A stretch of DNA of 26,177 nucleotides from Betaproteobacteria bacterium (GCA_027317055.1 DAHVFK010000006.1:1-26177); one strand, 5' to 3'; positions 17,779 to 24,887 are shown, counted from the first letter of the stretch. Numbers and translations are program-made. The notes: a model not told the origin generated them from the letters alone.

Positions 17779-17798
17779 CAGTGTTTAATCAAATACTG
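17779..17798. promoter_or_regulatory. 20-bp dyad, candidate operator upstream of the DsrE-FadL unit
   Basis: CAGTGTTTAATCAAATACTG is an imperfect palindrome in which 8 of 10 arm positions pair. It lies 21-40 bases upstream of the DsrE-type start codon, where a repressor would block transcription or early elongation. It is AT-rich within an otherwise GC-rich region. No regulator gene is visible in the window. An ArsR-type repressor controls sHdr genes in Hyphomicrobium, which makes such a protein a reasonable but unproven candidate. Confidence 0.45.
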
Positions 17799-17867
17799 TT
17801 CTACGCGGGGGTGAAACTCCATTCGGCTCTACTTATGCTGCGATAGCACGAAGTTGATGCGGGTTCC

Positions 17868-18995
17868 CTAGCGTCCGACCTTGACCGGCTTGCCGTCCAT
17901 CTGGCGCCGGATCGCCGCCAGGTCGCGCTTGGCCGGGGCGAAAGGAAACGACAGGATATCGGTCGGGCTCGAGTCGCCGTAGGGGCGGTTGCAGGCCGAC
18001 ACCTCGTCGTTCTTGCCCGGGCAGCCCGAGGTGCGGAACGGCGTGCCGGCCGCGATTTCGTGCTCGAGGACTTCCTTCGCGACCCCGAAGTCCACCACCC
18101 GCCCGGACTCGTCGAAGGCCATGTCGTCGACCCGCTTGGCGCGGTAGTCGATCAGGAAGCGCGCCAGCTGCACCCGGCGCCACTGGCCTTTGTCGACCGC
18201 GGGCCAGTCTTCCATCAGCGAGCCACGCTCGGGGAAGAAGGCGAACATGTGATTGTGCCCGCCCAGGTCGCGGATCTTCTGCGCCACCTCGAGGATCTCG
18301 CGCTCGGTCTCTCCCATGCCGCAGATCAGGTGGGCGCCGAACTTCTCCGCGCCGTAGATCTCGGCCGCCCATTCGATCGCCTGCCAGTATTTGTCGTAGT
18401 GGTGCGGGCTGTCGACCCCGCGCCCGCGCGTGCGATCGAAGATCGCCGGGGTCACCGCGTCGAGCGCGACAGTGAAAATGTCGGCACCGAGCCCTCGCAT
18501 TCGAATCAAATCGTCTTTATCCAAGGTGGTGGGATTGGACAGTATCGAAACCGGTACCGCCGGCACCTCGCGCGTCCACCGCTCCAGCAGCACGAAAGTG
18601 TCGTCGTTCGAGTTCGGGTGAGTGATCATCGAAATGCACATGCGCTCGAAGCGGCCCTTGTCCGAGCCTGCCTTGACGCGCTCGATCACCTCGTCGTAGC
18701 GCGCGGTGGGCCAGTCGACGCGGATGAAGTTGCGGTCGGCGTAGTCGCGCGCCTCCTCGCGGTGGCGCGCCAGCCCGCAGTAGGCGCAGTTGGCGCGGCA
18801 GCCCTCGGGATAGGTCACCAGCAGGTTGAGGCAGTGGGTGCACGAGGTGCGGTGCATCTTGCCCGCCACCAGCCCGAGCGTGATCGCCGCCGCGGTGCTC
18901 ATCTGCACGTACTCCGGCGAGCGCATCTGCGGCGTCTTGACGTGATAGTTGGGGCGGTAGAACTGCACCGGTTGCGTGGTCTGCGTCGTGCTCAT
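17868..18995 (-). CDS. LipS-type radical SAM lipoyl synthase, second copy (partner of the 20055-21161 gene)
   Basis: This 375-residue radical SAM protein is one of the two sulfur-inserting enzymes (LipS1/LipS2) that together replace LipA in lipoyl synthesis. The SAM-cluster motif CxxxCxxC is C66, C70 and C73 (GCRANCAYCGLARH). A second cysteine group, C52 and C55 (SCTHC) with C325 and C335 in a C-terminal SGCPGKNDEVSACN, could hold an auxiliary Fe-S cluster as sulfur donor, similar in logic to BioB/LipA. The core (DIFTVALDAVTP, LICGMGETEREIL) resembles biotin synthase-like TIM barrels. The ATG at 18995 overlaps the lipT stop as ATGA; the longer open frame upstream lies in lipT. Whether this is LipS1 or LipS2 I cannot decide from sequence alone. 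Confidence 0.83.
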   Translation of the reverse strand: MSTTQTTQPVQFYRPNYHVKTPQMRSPEYVQMSTAAAITLGLVAGKMHRTSCTHCLNLLVTYPEGCRANCAYCGLARHREEARDYADRNFIRVDWPTARYDEVIERVKAGSDKGRFERMCISMITHPNSNDDTFVLLERWTREVPAVPVSILSNPTTLDKDDLIRMRGLGADIFTVALDAVTPAIFDRTRGRGVDSPHHYDKYWQAIEWAAEIYGAEKFGAHLICGMGETEREILEVAQKIRDLGGHNHMFAFFPERGSLMEDWPAVDKGQWRRVQLARFLIDYRAKRVDDMAFDESGRVVDFGVAKEVLEHEIAAGTPFRTSGCPGKNDEVSACNRPYGDSSPTDILSFPFAPAKRDLAAIRRQMDGKPVKVGR

Positions 18996-20047
18996 GAGCA
19001 ATACTCCGGAAAGGCGATCCAGCCTGCGCGGTGCGCGGCATCGTCCATTGCGTGCTCGGTGTTCCATATCCCGGCCATGCGGCGGCGCGCGGCGAGCGCG
19101 CGCTCCAGCGCCGGGCCGAACTCCTCGCGCAGCTCGTGTTCGTACTCGGCGAGGGCCGCGTCGTCGCCGCCGGCGGCGCGCGCGGCGGCCACGCCGGCGC
19201 GCTCGCCCGAGGTGACCGCGGGCGCAATGCCCGCACCGGTGATCGGGTGCGTCAGCCCGGCCGCGTCGCCCGCGAACAGGGCGCGCCCGACGACGATGCG
19301 CTCGCGTAGCCCGCCGACCGGGATCGGCCCGCCGGTGCGCAGCAGCACTTCCGTCCCGACCCGCCCCTCGCGCGCGAGCGTCGCGTGCAGCTCATCCAGC
19401 GGCGCCTTCATGTCGTCCTCGAGCGCCGGGTCCAAGCCGAGCCCGAGGTTGGCGACTCCGCCCTTGGGAAACAGCCAGGCGTAGCCGCCCGGATAGCGCG
19501 CCGAGAGCCAGATATCGGTGTCGCGCTGCACTTTGAGCAGCGGCACGGTGTACTGGCGCGTGGTGACCACCGGCAGGCGCGCGAGGCCCATGCAGGCGGC
19601 GGCCTGCGACAGCGGCCCATCGGCCGCGACCAGCGCGCCGTAGCGCACCTCGCGCAGCCCGCCCGCCGTGCTGACGCGCACGCAGCGCGCATCTGTATCG
19701 ACCGCGCGCAGCGCGGCGTCGGTCCACAGCCCCGCGCCGGCCGCTTCGGCCGTGCGCGCGAGCGCCTGGTCGAAGCGGTCGCGGCGGATCATCAGGCCGC
19801 CGAACGCGCGCTCGGCGCGCGCGCCCGAAGGCAGGATCGTCGCCATGCCGGCGATCGGCTGCGCGCGCACCTCGGCGCCGGCGTAGCTCGACAGCGGCAG
19901 CGGGATGAACTCGGCGCACTGCACCGGCAGGCCGACCACCTTCTTGCGCTCGACCGCGAGCACGCTACAACCGGCGCGCGCGGCGGCCGCGGCCGCGCTC
20001 GAGCCCGCCGGCCCGAGGCCGATCACGAGCACGTCGCAGGCTCTCAC
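18992..20047 (-). CDS. lipT: LipT-like FAD-dependent oxidoreductase (geranylgeranyl-reductase family)
   Basis: A 351-residue flavoprotein of the GGR family. The N-terminal Rossmann motif is VIGLGPAGSSAAAAA (residues 8-22), followed by an acidic strand end (VERKK). PVQCAEF is a GGR-type block. The second FAD motif is LFAGDAAGLTHPITGAG. In sHdr clusters a protein of this type, LipT, is encoded with the LipS pair and is thought to supply electrons for radical SAM lipoyl synthesis; its exact reaction is not established. Sitting between the two radical SAM genes, with a 4-base overlap downstream and 7 bases of gap upstream, strongly favours that identity over a prenyl reductase. The GTG at 20047 is the chosen start. 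Confidence 0.83.
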   Translation of the reverse strand: MRACDVLVIGLGPAGSSAAAAAARAGCSVLAVERKKVVGLPVQCAEFIPLPLSSYAGAEVRAQPIAGMATILPSGARAERAFGGLMIRRDRFDQALARTAEAAGAGLWTDAALRAVDTDARCVRVSTAGGLREVRYGALVAADGPLSQAAACMGLARLPVVTTRQYTVPLLKVQRDTDIWLSARYPGGYAWLFPKGGVANLGLGLDPALEDDMKAPLDELHATLAREGRVGTEVLLRTGGPIPVGGLRERIVVGRALFAGDAAGLTHPITGAGIAPAVTSGERAGVAAARAAGGDDAALAEYEHELREEFGPALERALAARRRMAGIWNTEHAMDDAAHRAGWIAFPEYCS

Positions 20048-20054
20048 GCCCAGC

Positions 20055-21161
20055 TCACGCGGCGACCACGGGAATGCGCGAAATGCGCGAGGCGGCGCGC
20101 TTTTCCGCCTCGACCATGAGGCGCGGGTCGATGCGCGCGGCGGCGGGGTCCTCGAGCGCGAGCACCTCCTCGCCGATCGCGATCGAGCAGCAGGCGGGCG
20201 TCACCTTGACCTCGCGCCCCAGCTCGAGCGCGAGCTCGACGCTGCCGTCGGCCGGGTGCGCGATGCCTTCCAGCCCGGCCATCACCGCGTAGGCGTCGAT
20301 TTCCATCTTGGCGCGGCCCGCGGGGCGCGCGCAGCCCAGCAGCAGCGGCAACTCGGGCAGCGCCGCGCGCGCATCGAGGAAGAAGCGCCCCACCTCGCGC
20401 GACGACGGGGTCGCGAACGGGCGCCCGGCCGGGGCGTAGAACGGCATCACCACCACCAGCACCAGCGCCGAGGGGCGGTGGCGCGCGATCATCTCGAGCG
20501 CGCGCCATTCGCCGAGCATCCTGCCGTAATGCAGCCCGAGCACGATGTGCGGTACGACCTTGAGGGGCGTGGCCACCAGCGCCTCGAGCGAGCGCTCGAA
20601 GTCATCCACCGGGCGGCGCAGGTGGTAGACCTGCGACACCGTGTCCTGCGCGCCGATGATATCGAGCATCGCCGCGTCGACTCCGGCCGCCGCGATCTCG
20701 CGCGCCAGCGCGCCGTCGACCAGCGCGGTATGCATCGCGATGCGGAACTCCGGAAACGCGTCCTTGATCCGCCGCACGGTCGGCAGGAACGGCCCGTACT
20801 CGACCTCGTCGCGGTGGTTCGAGCCGCCGGTGAGCAGCATTCCCTTCGCGCCCTGCGCGACCTGCTCGTTCACCGTCCGCCACAGCGCCTCGGGCGTGGT
20901 CGCAGCGAGCATCGGCTCGAGGATCTTGGCCTTGCAGTGGTCGCACTGCAGCTTGCACTCGCCGCCGGTGATCGACACCGCCGGCCAGGCGCTCTTGCCG
21001 CAGGCCGAAATCTCGCTCGAAGCGTAGGCCTTGAAGGTCGGGGTATAGAAGTTAATCGGCCTTCCCGCCCCCCCGGCGCGCGCGAAACGGGCGACAAGAT
21101 CCTGGTCCAGATTTGCGGGTTCGAGGGCTTCGATCCCCGCTGCGATATCGGTCCAGCGCAC
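20055..21161 (-). CDS. LipS-type radical SAM lipoyl synthase, first copy
   Basis: This 368-residue radical SAM protein is the partner of the enzyme at 17868-18995. The cluster motif is C69, C73 and C76 (GGECKLQCDHCKAK). A cysteine at 54 (ISACGKSAWP) and a CC pair at 324-325 (TPACCSIA) are candidates for a second Fe-S cluster. GMLLTGGSNHRDEVEYGPF and LDIIGAQDTV follow a TIM-barrel pattern. The N-terminus is set at the GTG at 21161, 2 bases after the lbpA stop; the frame continues upstream only as a shadow of lbpA. The two LipS proteins are clearly different in sequence and are not recent duplicates. The expected product is lipoyl-LbpA made from octanoyl-LbpA. Confidence 0.83.
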   Translation of the reverse strand: MRWTDIAAGIEALEPANLDQDLVARFARAGGAGRPINFYTPTFKAYASSEISACGKSAWPAVSITGGECKLQCDHCKAKILEPMLAATTPEALWRTVNEQVAQGAKGMLLTGGSNHRDEVEYGPFLPTVRRIKDAFPEFRIAMHTALVDGALAREIAAAGVDAAMLDIIGAQDTVSQVYHLRRPVDDFERSLEALVATPLKVVPHIVLGLHYGRMLGEWRALEMIARHRPSALVLVVVMPFYAPAGRPFATPSSREVGRFFLDARAALPELPLLLGCARPAGRAKMEIDAYAVMAGLEGIAHPADGSVELALELGREVKVTPACCSIAIGEEVLALEDPAAARIDPRLMVEAEKRAASRISRIPVVAA

Positions 21162-21163
21162 GC

Positions 21164-21604
21164 TCAGGTGCAGCCCGCGAAACCGTCGGCCGTCATCTTG
21201 GCCTCGAACGCGGCGCTCGCCGCCGCACCGGTCACCAGCGTGGCCGCGTCGGCGTCCCAGTTGGACGGCTTGAGCTTGACCAGCCAGCCGTTGCCGTAGG
21301 GGTCGGCGTTGATGCTCTTCGGATTCGCCGTCACCGCATCGTTTATCGCCGCGACCTCGCCCGAGACCGGCGTCTTGACCGGCCCGACCCACTTGCCGGA
21401 TTCGATCGTGGCGGCGGACTTGTTCAACTCGACCGAGCGGCCGACCTTCTTCGGCGTGTAGGCGACCACCTCGCCGGCGAGCGCGCAGGCGTAGGCGGTC
21501 ATGCCGATGGTGACGGTGCCGTCGGCCTCCTTGCGCACCCAGACGTTGTTCTCCACGCCGTAGTACAGCTCATCGGGCAGGTTGCAGTTCTTGACCGAGG
21601 CCAT
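21164..21604 (-). CDS. lbpA2: Lipoate-binding protein LbpA, GcvH-like (copy 2, canonical form)
   Basis: This 146-residue relative of the glycine cleavage H protein would carry the lipoyl arm used as sulfur-binding cofactor by the sHdr complex. The acceptor lysine is K71 in TIESGKWVGPV, matching the ESVKA site of GcvH, and is followed by the usual TPVSGEV turn and NDAV...NADPYGNGWL. The N-terminal region reads DELYYGVENNVWVRKE. No gcvT or gcvP gene is nearby, and the flanking genes are sulfur and lipoate genes, so a glycine-cleavage role is unlikely. It starts at an ATG 14 bases after the DsrE stop. The numbering (copy 2) follows gene order here and may not match published LbpA1/LbpA2 groups. 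Confidence 0.88.
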   Translation of the reverse strand: MASVKNCNLPDELYYGVENNVWVRKEADGTVTIGMTAYACALAGEVVAYTPKKVGRSVELNKSAATIESGKWVGPVKTPVSGEVAAINDAVTANPKSINADPYGNGWLVKLKPSNWDADAATLVTGAAASAAFEAKMTADGFAGCT

Positions 21605-21618
21605 CGCTTGCTCCTTGT

Positions 21619-22014
21619 CTAGAAAAACAGCACTTTGTCGCAGGAAAGTATCATGTCCGCGAGCACGCCGCCGCTCGACACCTCGTCGACCTCGGCGATC
21701 AGGTCGACCGGCTCGATGTCGTAGCCCGGCAGTGCCGGCCGGCAGGCGTGGAACTTGACCCCCGCCGCTTTCGCGTCGCGCATGAATTCGATAATTCTTT
21801 TCCCGCCGTCCATCGCCGTCAAGCTTTCGGCGACGCCGTTCTGCACCAGGCGCACGCCGTCCATGGTGAAGAAGATCGTCACCTCGGCGTCCATCGACGC
21901 GAGCAGCGCTCCGAGGTAGAACGGCGTCGCGCAGCGTCCGCGCGTCGCCGGGCCGCTGGTCATGACGATGACCACCGACTTTTCTTCGTTGTCGAGATAT
22001 TTCTCCTGGCTCAC
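21619..22014 (-). CDS. DsrE-family sulfurtransferase nested between two lbpA genes
   Basis: A 131-residue cytoplasmic DsrE-like protein. The core opens EKSVVIVMTSGPATRGRCATPFYLG (about residues 11-35, region named only), continues with AEVTIFFTMDGVRLVQNG and ends AGVKFHACRPALPGYDI, where C91 is the likely persulfide-carrying cysteine. C28 and C125 (ILSCDKVLFF) are further cysteines. The GTG at 22014 overlaps the lbpA stop as GTGA, implying coupled translation with LbpA copy 1. The frame extends far upstream but only as shadow of lbpA and hdrB2. It is probably a DsrE3-type transferase that passes sulfane sulfur to or from the sHdr/LbpA machinery. The exact donor and acceptor are not visible. 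Confidence 0.84.
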   Translation of the reverse strand: MSQEKYLDNEEKSVVIVMTSGPATRGRCATPFYLGALLASMDAEVTIFFTMDGVRLVQNGVAESLTAMDGGKRIIEFMRDAKAAGVKFHACRPALPGYDIEPVDLIAEVDEVSSGGVLADMILSCDKVLFF

Positions 22015-22454
22015 GCGCGCTTGCACTCCATTTTGTCGGTCCTGCAACGCTCGCAGAAGCCCGCTTCGGCCGCGGCTCCGGTGACCAGGCCGGCGAGCGC
22101 CTGCTCGAGCGGTACCGAGGGTCGCACGCGCGCGATCCATTCGGCGTAGGGGTCGCGATTGATTCGCAGCGGGTCGTCCAGCACCGCCTCGTTGGCCGCC
22201 TCGATCACGCAGTCGAAAGGGTTCGGCACCGGGCCGGCCCACTTGCCGGTCTCCACCGTCGCCACCGGCTTGCCGCACGGGCGCAGGCTGCCGGGGCGGC
22301 GCACGCGCACATGCATGATCTTGCCCGCCCGGGTCTGCGAAATGTCCGTCATGCCGATGCTGACCGCCCCGCCCTGCTCGACGCGCGCCCAGATCTGGAA
22401 TTCCGCGTCGTAGTACAGCTCGGGGCGCACCTCGCAGCCGTTGCAGGTCGCCAT
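22011..22454 (-). CDS. lbpA1: Lipoate-binding protein LbpA, GcvH-like (copy 1, cysteine-rich form)
   Basis: A 147-residue GcvH-like protein aligning end to end with copy 2, almost without gaps. The acceptor lysine is again K71, here in ATVETGKWAGPV. It differs in two ways. The turn normally TPVSGEV is NPFDCVIEA, and the protein is rich in cysteine: C4 and C7 (TCNGC), C60, C83 and a tail with C134, C137 and C144 (FCERCRTDKMECKRA). These may bind metal, form disulfides or carry sulfur. It follows hdrB2 by 3 bases, the usual lbpA position in sHdr operons, so this is likely the copy working with the complex. The DsrE gene overlaps its stop. Confidence 0.87.
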   Translation of the reverse strand: MATCNGCEVRPELYYDAEFQIWARVEQGGAVSIGMTDISQTRAGKIMHVRVRRPGSLRPCGKPVATVETGKWAGPVPNPFDCVIEAANEAVLDDPLRINRDPYAEWIARVRPSVPLEQALAGLVTGAAAEAGFCERCRTDKMECKRA

Positions 22455-22457
22455 TCG

Positions 22458-23369
22458 CTAGATTATGCCTTTCTCCGCCAGAAGGTCGATCGAGTCGCTG
22501 ACGTTCTCGTGGATCGCGACCTTGCGCGCCGAGAGCCCGAGCGCCAGCCCAAGCAGCTGGGTGAAGTACAGCACTTTGACCTTGGTCTTGATGCCGAACT
22601 TGAGCTCGGCGCGCACCTGGTGCATCTCGAGGCCCGAGTGGCAGGTGGGGCACTCGGTCGCGATCACCTCGGCACCGCAGTCCTCCGCGGCCTGAAGGAG
22701 GTTGAGCACCAGCTGGGTCGAGGTGTCGGAATCCGACAGGGTGTGCGCCCCACCGCAGCACGCCGTCTTGAGCGGGAAATCGACGTTGACCGCGCCGGCC
22801 GCGGCCAGCAGGTCGTCCATGAAGTGCGGCTTGTAGCTCGATTCCGAGCCCGGACCCTGGTCCTTCTCGGGGAAGATCTGGCGCGGCCGGGTATACATGC
22901 AGCCGTAGTAGTTCGCGATCTTGACGCCCTTGAGCGAGTTCTTCAGACGCTGCTTGATGCCTTCCGGGCCGAGTTCCTCCATCAGCCACTCGAGCAGGTG
23001 CACGGTGCGCACGTCGCCCTTGTAGACCGGGTCGTCGGCCTTGTGCGCCAGGTCCTGCACCGTCTGCATCGTCTCGGCCGAGGTGGCGCACTCGTACTCG
23101 GCCTTCTTCAGGTTGTGGTAGCAGCCGTTGCACGGCGCCATCACGGTGTCGAAGCCCATCTTCTCCGAGGCGATCGCGAGGTTGCGCGCCGACATGTAGG
23201 TCTGCAGCATCGGATGGACGTTCTTCACTTCCATCGCGCCGCAGCAGTTCCAGTCCGAGAGGTCCTGCATCTTCAGCCCGAGCTTGTCGACCAGCGCCCG
23301 GGTCGAGCGGTCGTAGGGCCCGCCGGAGCCTTCCAGCGCGCAGCCCGGGTAGTACGCCACCTTAGCCAT
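22458..23369 (-). CDS. hdrB2: sHdrB2, heterodisulfide reductase subunit B-like
   Basis: A 303-residue subunit with two CCG domains, each able to hold a noncubane [4Fe-4S] cluster. The first is C10, C42-C43, C80 and C83 (YYPGC, WNCCGAME, APCNGC). The second is C157, C204-C205, C240 and C243 (YYGCMY, TACCGGAHT, CPTC). Both are complete, so the subunit should be catalytically competent. In methanogens HdrB splits CoM-S-S-CoB; in sHdr the homologue is thought to act on LbpA-bound or persulfide sulfur. The ATG overlaps the hdrC2 stop by 8 bases, the expected C2-B2 pair, and lbpA copy 1 follows after 3 bases. Confidence 0.93.
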   Translation of the reverse strand: MAKVAYYPGCALEGSGGPYDRSTRALVDKLGLKMQDLSDWNCCGAMEVKNVHPMLQTYMSARNLAIASEKMGFDTVMAPCNGCYHNLKKAEYECATSAETMQTVQDLAHKADDPVYKGDVRTVHLLEWLMEELGPEGIKQRLKNSLKGVKIANYYGCMYTRPRQIFPEKDQGPGSESSYKPHFMDDLLAAAGAVNVDFPLKTACCGGAHTLSDSDTSTQLVLNLLQAAEDCGAEVIATECPTCHSGLEMHQVRAELKFGIKTKVKVLYFTQLLGLALGLSARKVAIHENVSDSIDLLAEKGII

Positions 23370-24123
23370 GTTTCTGTTCCTCGAGATATGTCTGCAGCAC
23401 CGTGCCGGTCTTGCCCCAGCCGCGCGTGCGCGGCTTGAACAGCATCATCCAGCCCATCTTGAGCGGACCGGTGATCGGCAGCCGGGCGATGAACTTGCCA
23501 AGCTTGCCGTCGCGCAGCAGCGGCAGGTTGTTCATGCGCGCGACGAACACGCCGAGCCAGCCCTTTTTCACCAGCTCGACGATGTCGACCCCGGTCTTTC
23601 TGAAGAAATTGAACATCACCTCGGAGTCCTCGATGCGGCCGCGCTCGAGGCACTGGCGAGTGAACTCCTGATCGAACTGGGTCGACTGCGACACCGGGAC
23701 GTGGCCCTCCGCCTCGAGCCAGTGCTGCAGCGCCTTCATCACCCCTTCGGGCTTGACGTCCTTGGGGCAGCTGTTGGTGCACTTGTTGCAGGACACGCAC
23801 TGCCAGATGATGTCCTTGTCCTTCACGATCTCCGACTGCAGGCCGAGGTTGGTGCAGTAGATCCAGTAGCGCGGATTGAAGTCGGTGTTGATCGCGTACA
23901 TGGTGCAGGAGTTGGTGCACGAGCCGCACTGCCAGCAGCGGTGCACGTTTTCCCCGCCGGGCAGCGCCTTGATCTTCTTCTGGAACTCCGGATCGTAGTC
24001 CGCGACCGTGCGCGGCAGGATCATCGTGTTCCAGTGGCCGGACACGTCCACGCCCTCGATCACCAGCTTCTCGGCGGACAGGACCTGGTTCGGGTCGATG
24101 AGCGATTTCTCGTGGATCGGCAT
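23362..24123 (-). CDS. hdrC2: sHdrC2, heterodisulfide reductase subunit C-like ferredoxin
   Basis: A 253-residue iron-sulfur protein that would pass electrons between HdrA and HdrB2. Two classical [4Fe-4S] motifs are intact: C63-C66-C69-C73 (CWQCGSCTNSC) and C109-C112-C115-C119 (CVSCNKCTNSCP). The N-terminal 55 residues and the C-terminal helical region (about 150-253) extend the short methanogen HdrC and are typical of sHdr-type C2. The C-terminal part is hydrophobic in places (WMMLFKPRTRGWG), perhaps a docking surface. The ATG at 24123 is 9 bases after the 'hyp' gene stop; the gene overlaps hdrB2. Confidence 0.92.
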   Translation of the reverse strand: MPIHEKSLIDPNQVLSAEKLVIEGVDVSGHWNTMILPRTVADYDPEFQKKIKALPGGENVHRCWQCGSCTNSCTMYAINTDFNPRYWIYCTNLGLQSEIVKDKDIIWQCVSCNKCTNSCPKDVKPEGVMKALQHWLEAEGHVPVSQSTQFDQEFTRQCLERGRIEDSEVMFNFFRKTGVDIVELVKKGWLGVFVARMNNLPLLRDGKLGKFIARLPITGPLKMGWMMLFKPRTRGWGKTGTVLQTYLEEQKHG

Positions 24124-24132
24124 GCGTGTTCC

Positions 24133-24873
24133 CTAGTGAATCGTCGCGGCGGATTTGCGCACCCGCGGGGGGCCGCCCGCGGCGTCCAGGCCGAGCAGCT
24201 TGCGCAGCTGCTCCTCCGGCGTGCTGGCGCGGGTGAAGTCGGAGCCGAGCACGCCGCCGGTCATGGCGCGGAAATAGGTGACGTAGGCCATCGCCAGCAC
24301 CAGGTCGGCGAGCCAGTGCTGGTCGCGCCAGATGCCTTGCTCGGCAATGCGCTCGAAGAGCCAGGCGCGCGCCGCGGCGTGATCGACGTCGACTGCGTGC
24401 TCCTCGCGCATCAGCTCGCGCAGTGCGCCACTCGCGCTGGAGGCGTCCCACACCCAGCGCGTCATCAGCGGGTGCCGCGCGGGATCGGCGAAGTGCAGCA
24501 GCTCGGCGGCGAAGTCGTGCGCCGCGCCGCGCAGCTTGCGGCGCGGCGCACGCTCCTCGGGCATGGGCAGCGCGTCGCTGAAGGCGCCGATCGTGGCCTC
24601 GCCGCGAAGCAGCTGCGCCGCGCGCGCGGCGAATCCCTCGGCGCCGAGCGCCTCGATGGCCGGATAGAGCTTCCTCCGCGCGGTGAACACGGTGCCGAGC
24701 AGCTTCTCCACGCCTGCAAGGTCGAGCTGCGCGGGTGCCGCGAGCGCGGCGGCAAACAGGCGGTGCTTGGTCTCGAGCGCATCGACGTAGGCCTGCAGGC
24801 CCGCCCCCGCGTCGGCGAGCGCGACGAATTCGGAGAAATGCATCGCGAAGCGCTGGGCGTCAAGCTGCTGCAT
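24133..24873 (-). CDS. 'hyp' protein of the sHdr operon, function unknown
   Basis: A 246-residue, mostly alpha-helical protein occupying the place of the conserved 'hyp' gene between hdrA and hdrC2 in type I sHdr operons (C1-B1-A-hyp-C2-B2). Sequence offers few clues. It opens MQQLDAQRFAMHFSEF and has a central MPEERAPRRKLRG basic patch. There is no cysteine, so it is not a cluster protein, and no signal peptide. The C-terminal helices include LADLVLAMAYVTYFRAMTGG. A structural or assembly role in the complex is plausible. The ATG at 24873 is 14 bases after the hdrA stop. The open frame continues upstream but there it is only the shadow of hdrA. Confidence 0.85.
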   Translation of the reverse strand: MQQLDAQRFAMHFSEFVALADAGAGLQAYVDALETKHRLFAAALAAPAQLDLAGVEKLLGTVFTARRKLYPAIEALGAEGFAARAAQLLRGEATIGAFSDALPMPEERAPRRKLRGAAHDFAAELLHFADPARHPLMTRWVWDASSASGALRELMREEHAVDVDHAAARAWLFERIAEQGIWRDQHWLADLVLAMAYVTYFRAMTGGVLGSDFTRASTPEEQLRKLLGLDAAGGPPRVRKSAATIH

Positions 24874-24887
24874 CGCGCGCCCGGGGC

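Noticed and set aside
18992..20047. The flavoprotein as a geranylgeranyl reductase for lipid or chlorophyll synthesis
   Set aside because: It belongs to that superfamily, but it is translationally coupled to two LipS-type radical SAM genes and no isoprenoid or photosynthesis gene is present.
21164..22454. The two GcvH-like genes as glycine cleavage H proteins
   Set aside because: No gcvT or gcvP nearby; the neighbours are sHdr, DsrE and LipS-type genes, and position next to hdrB2 is the standard place of lbpA.
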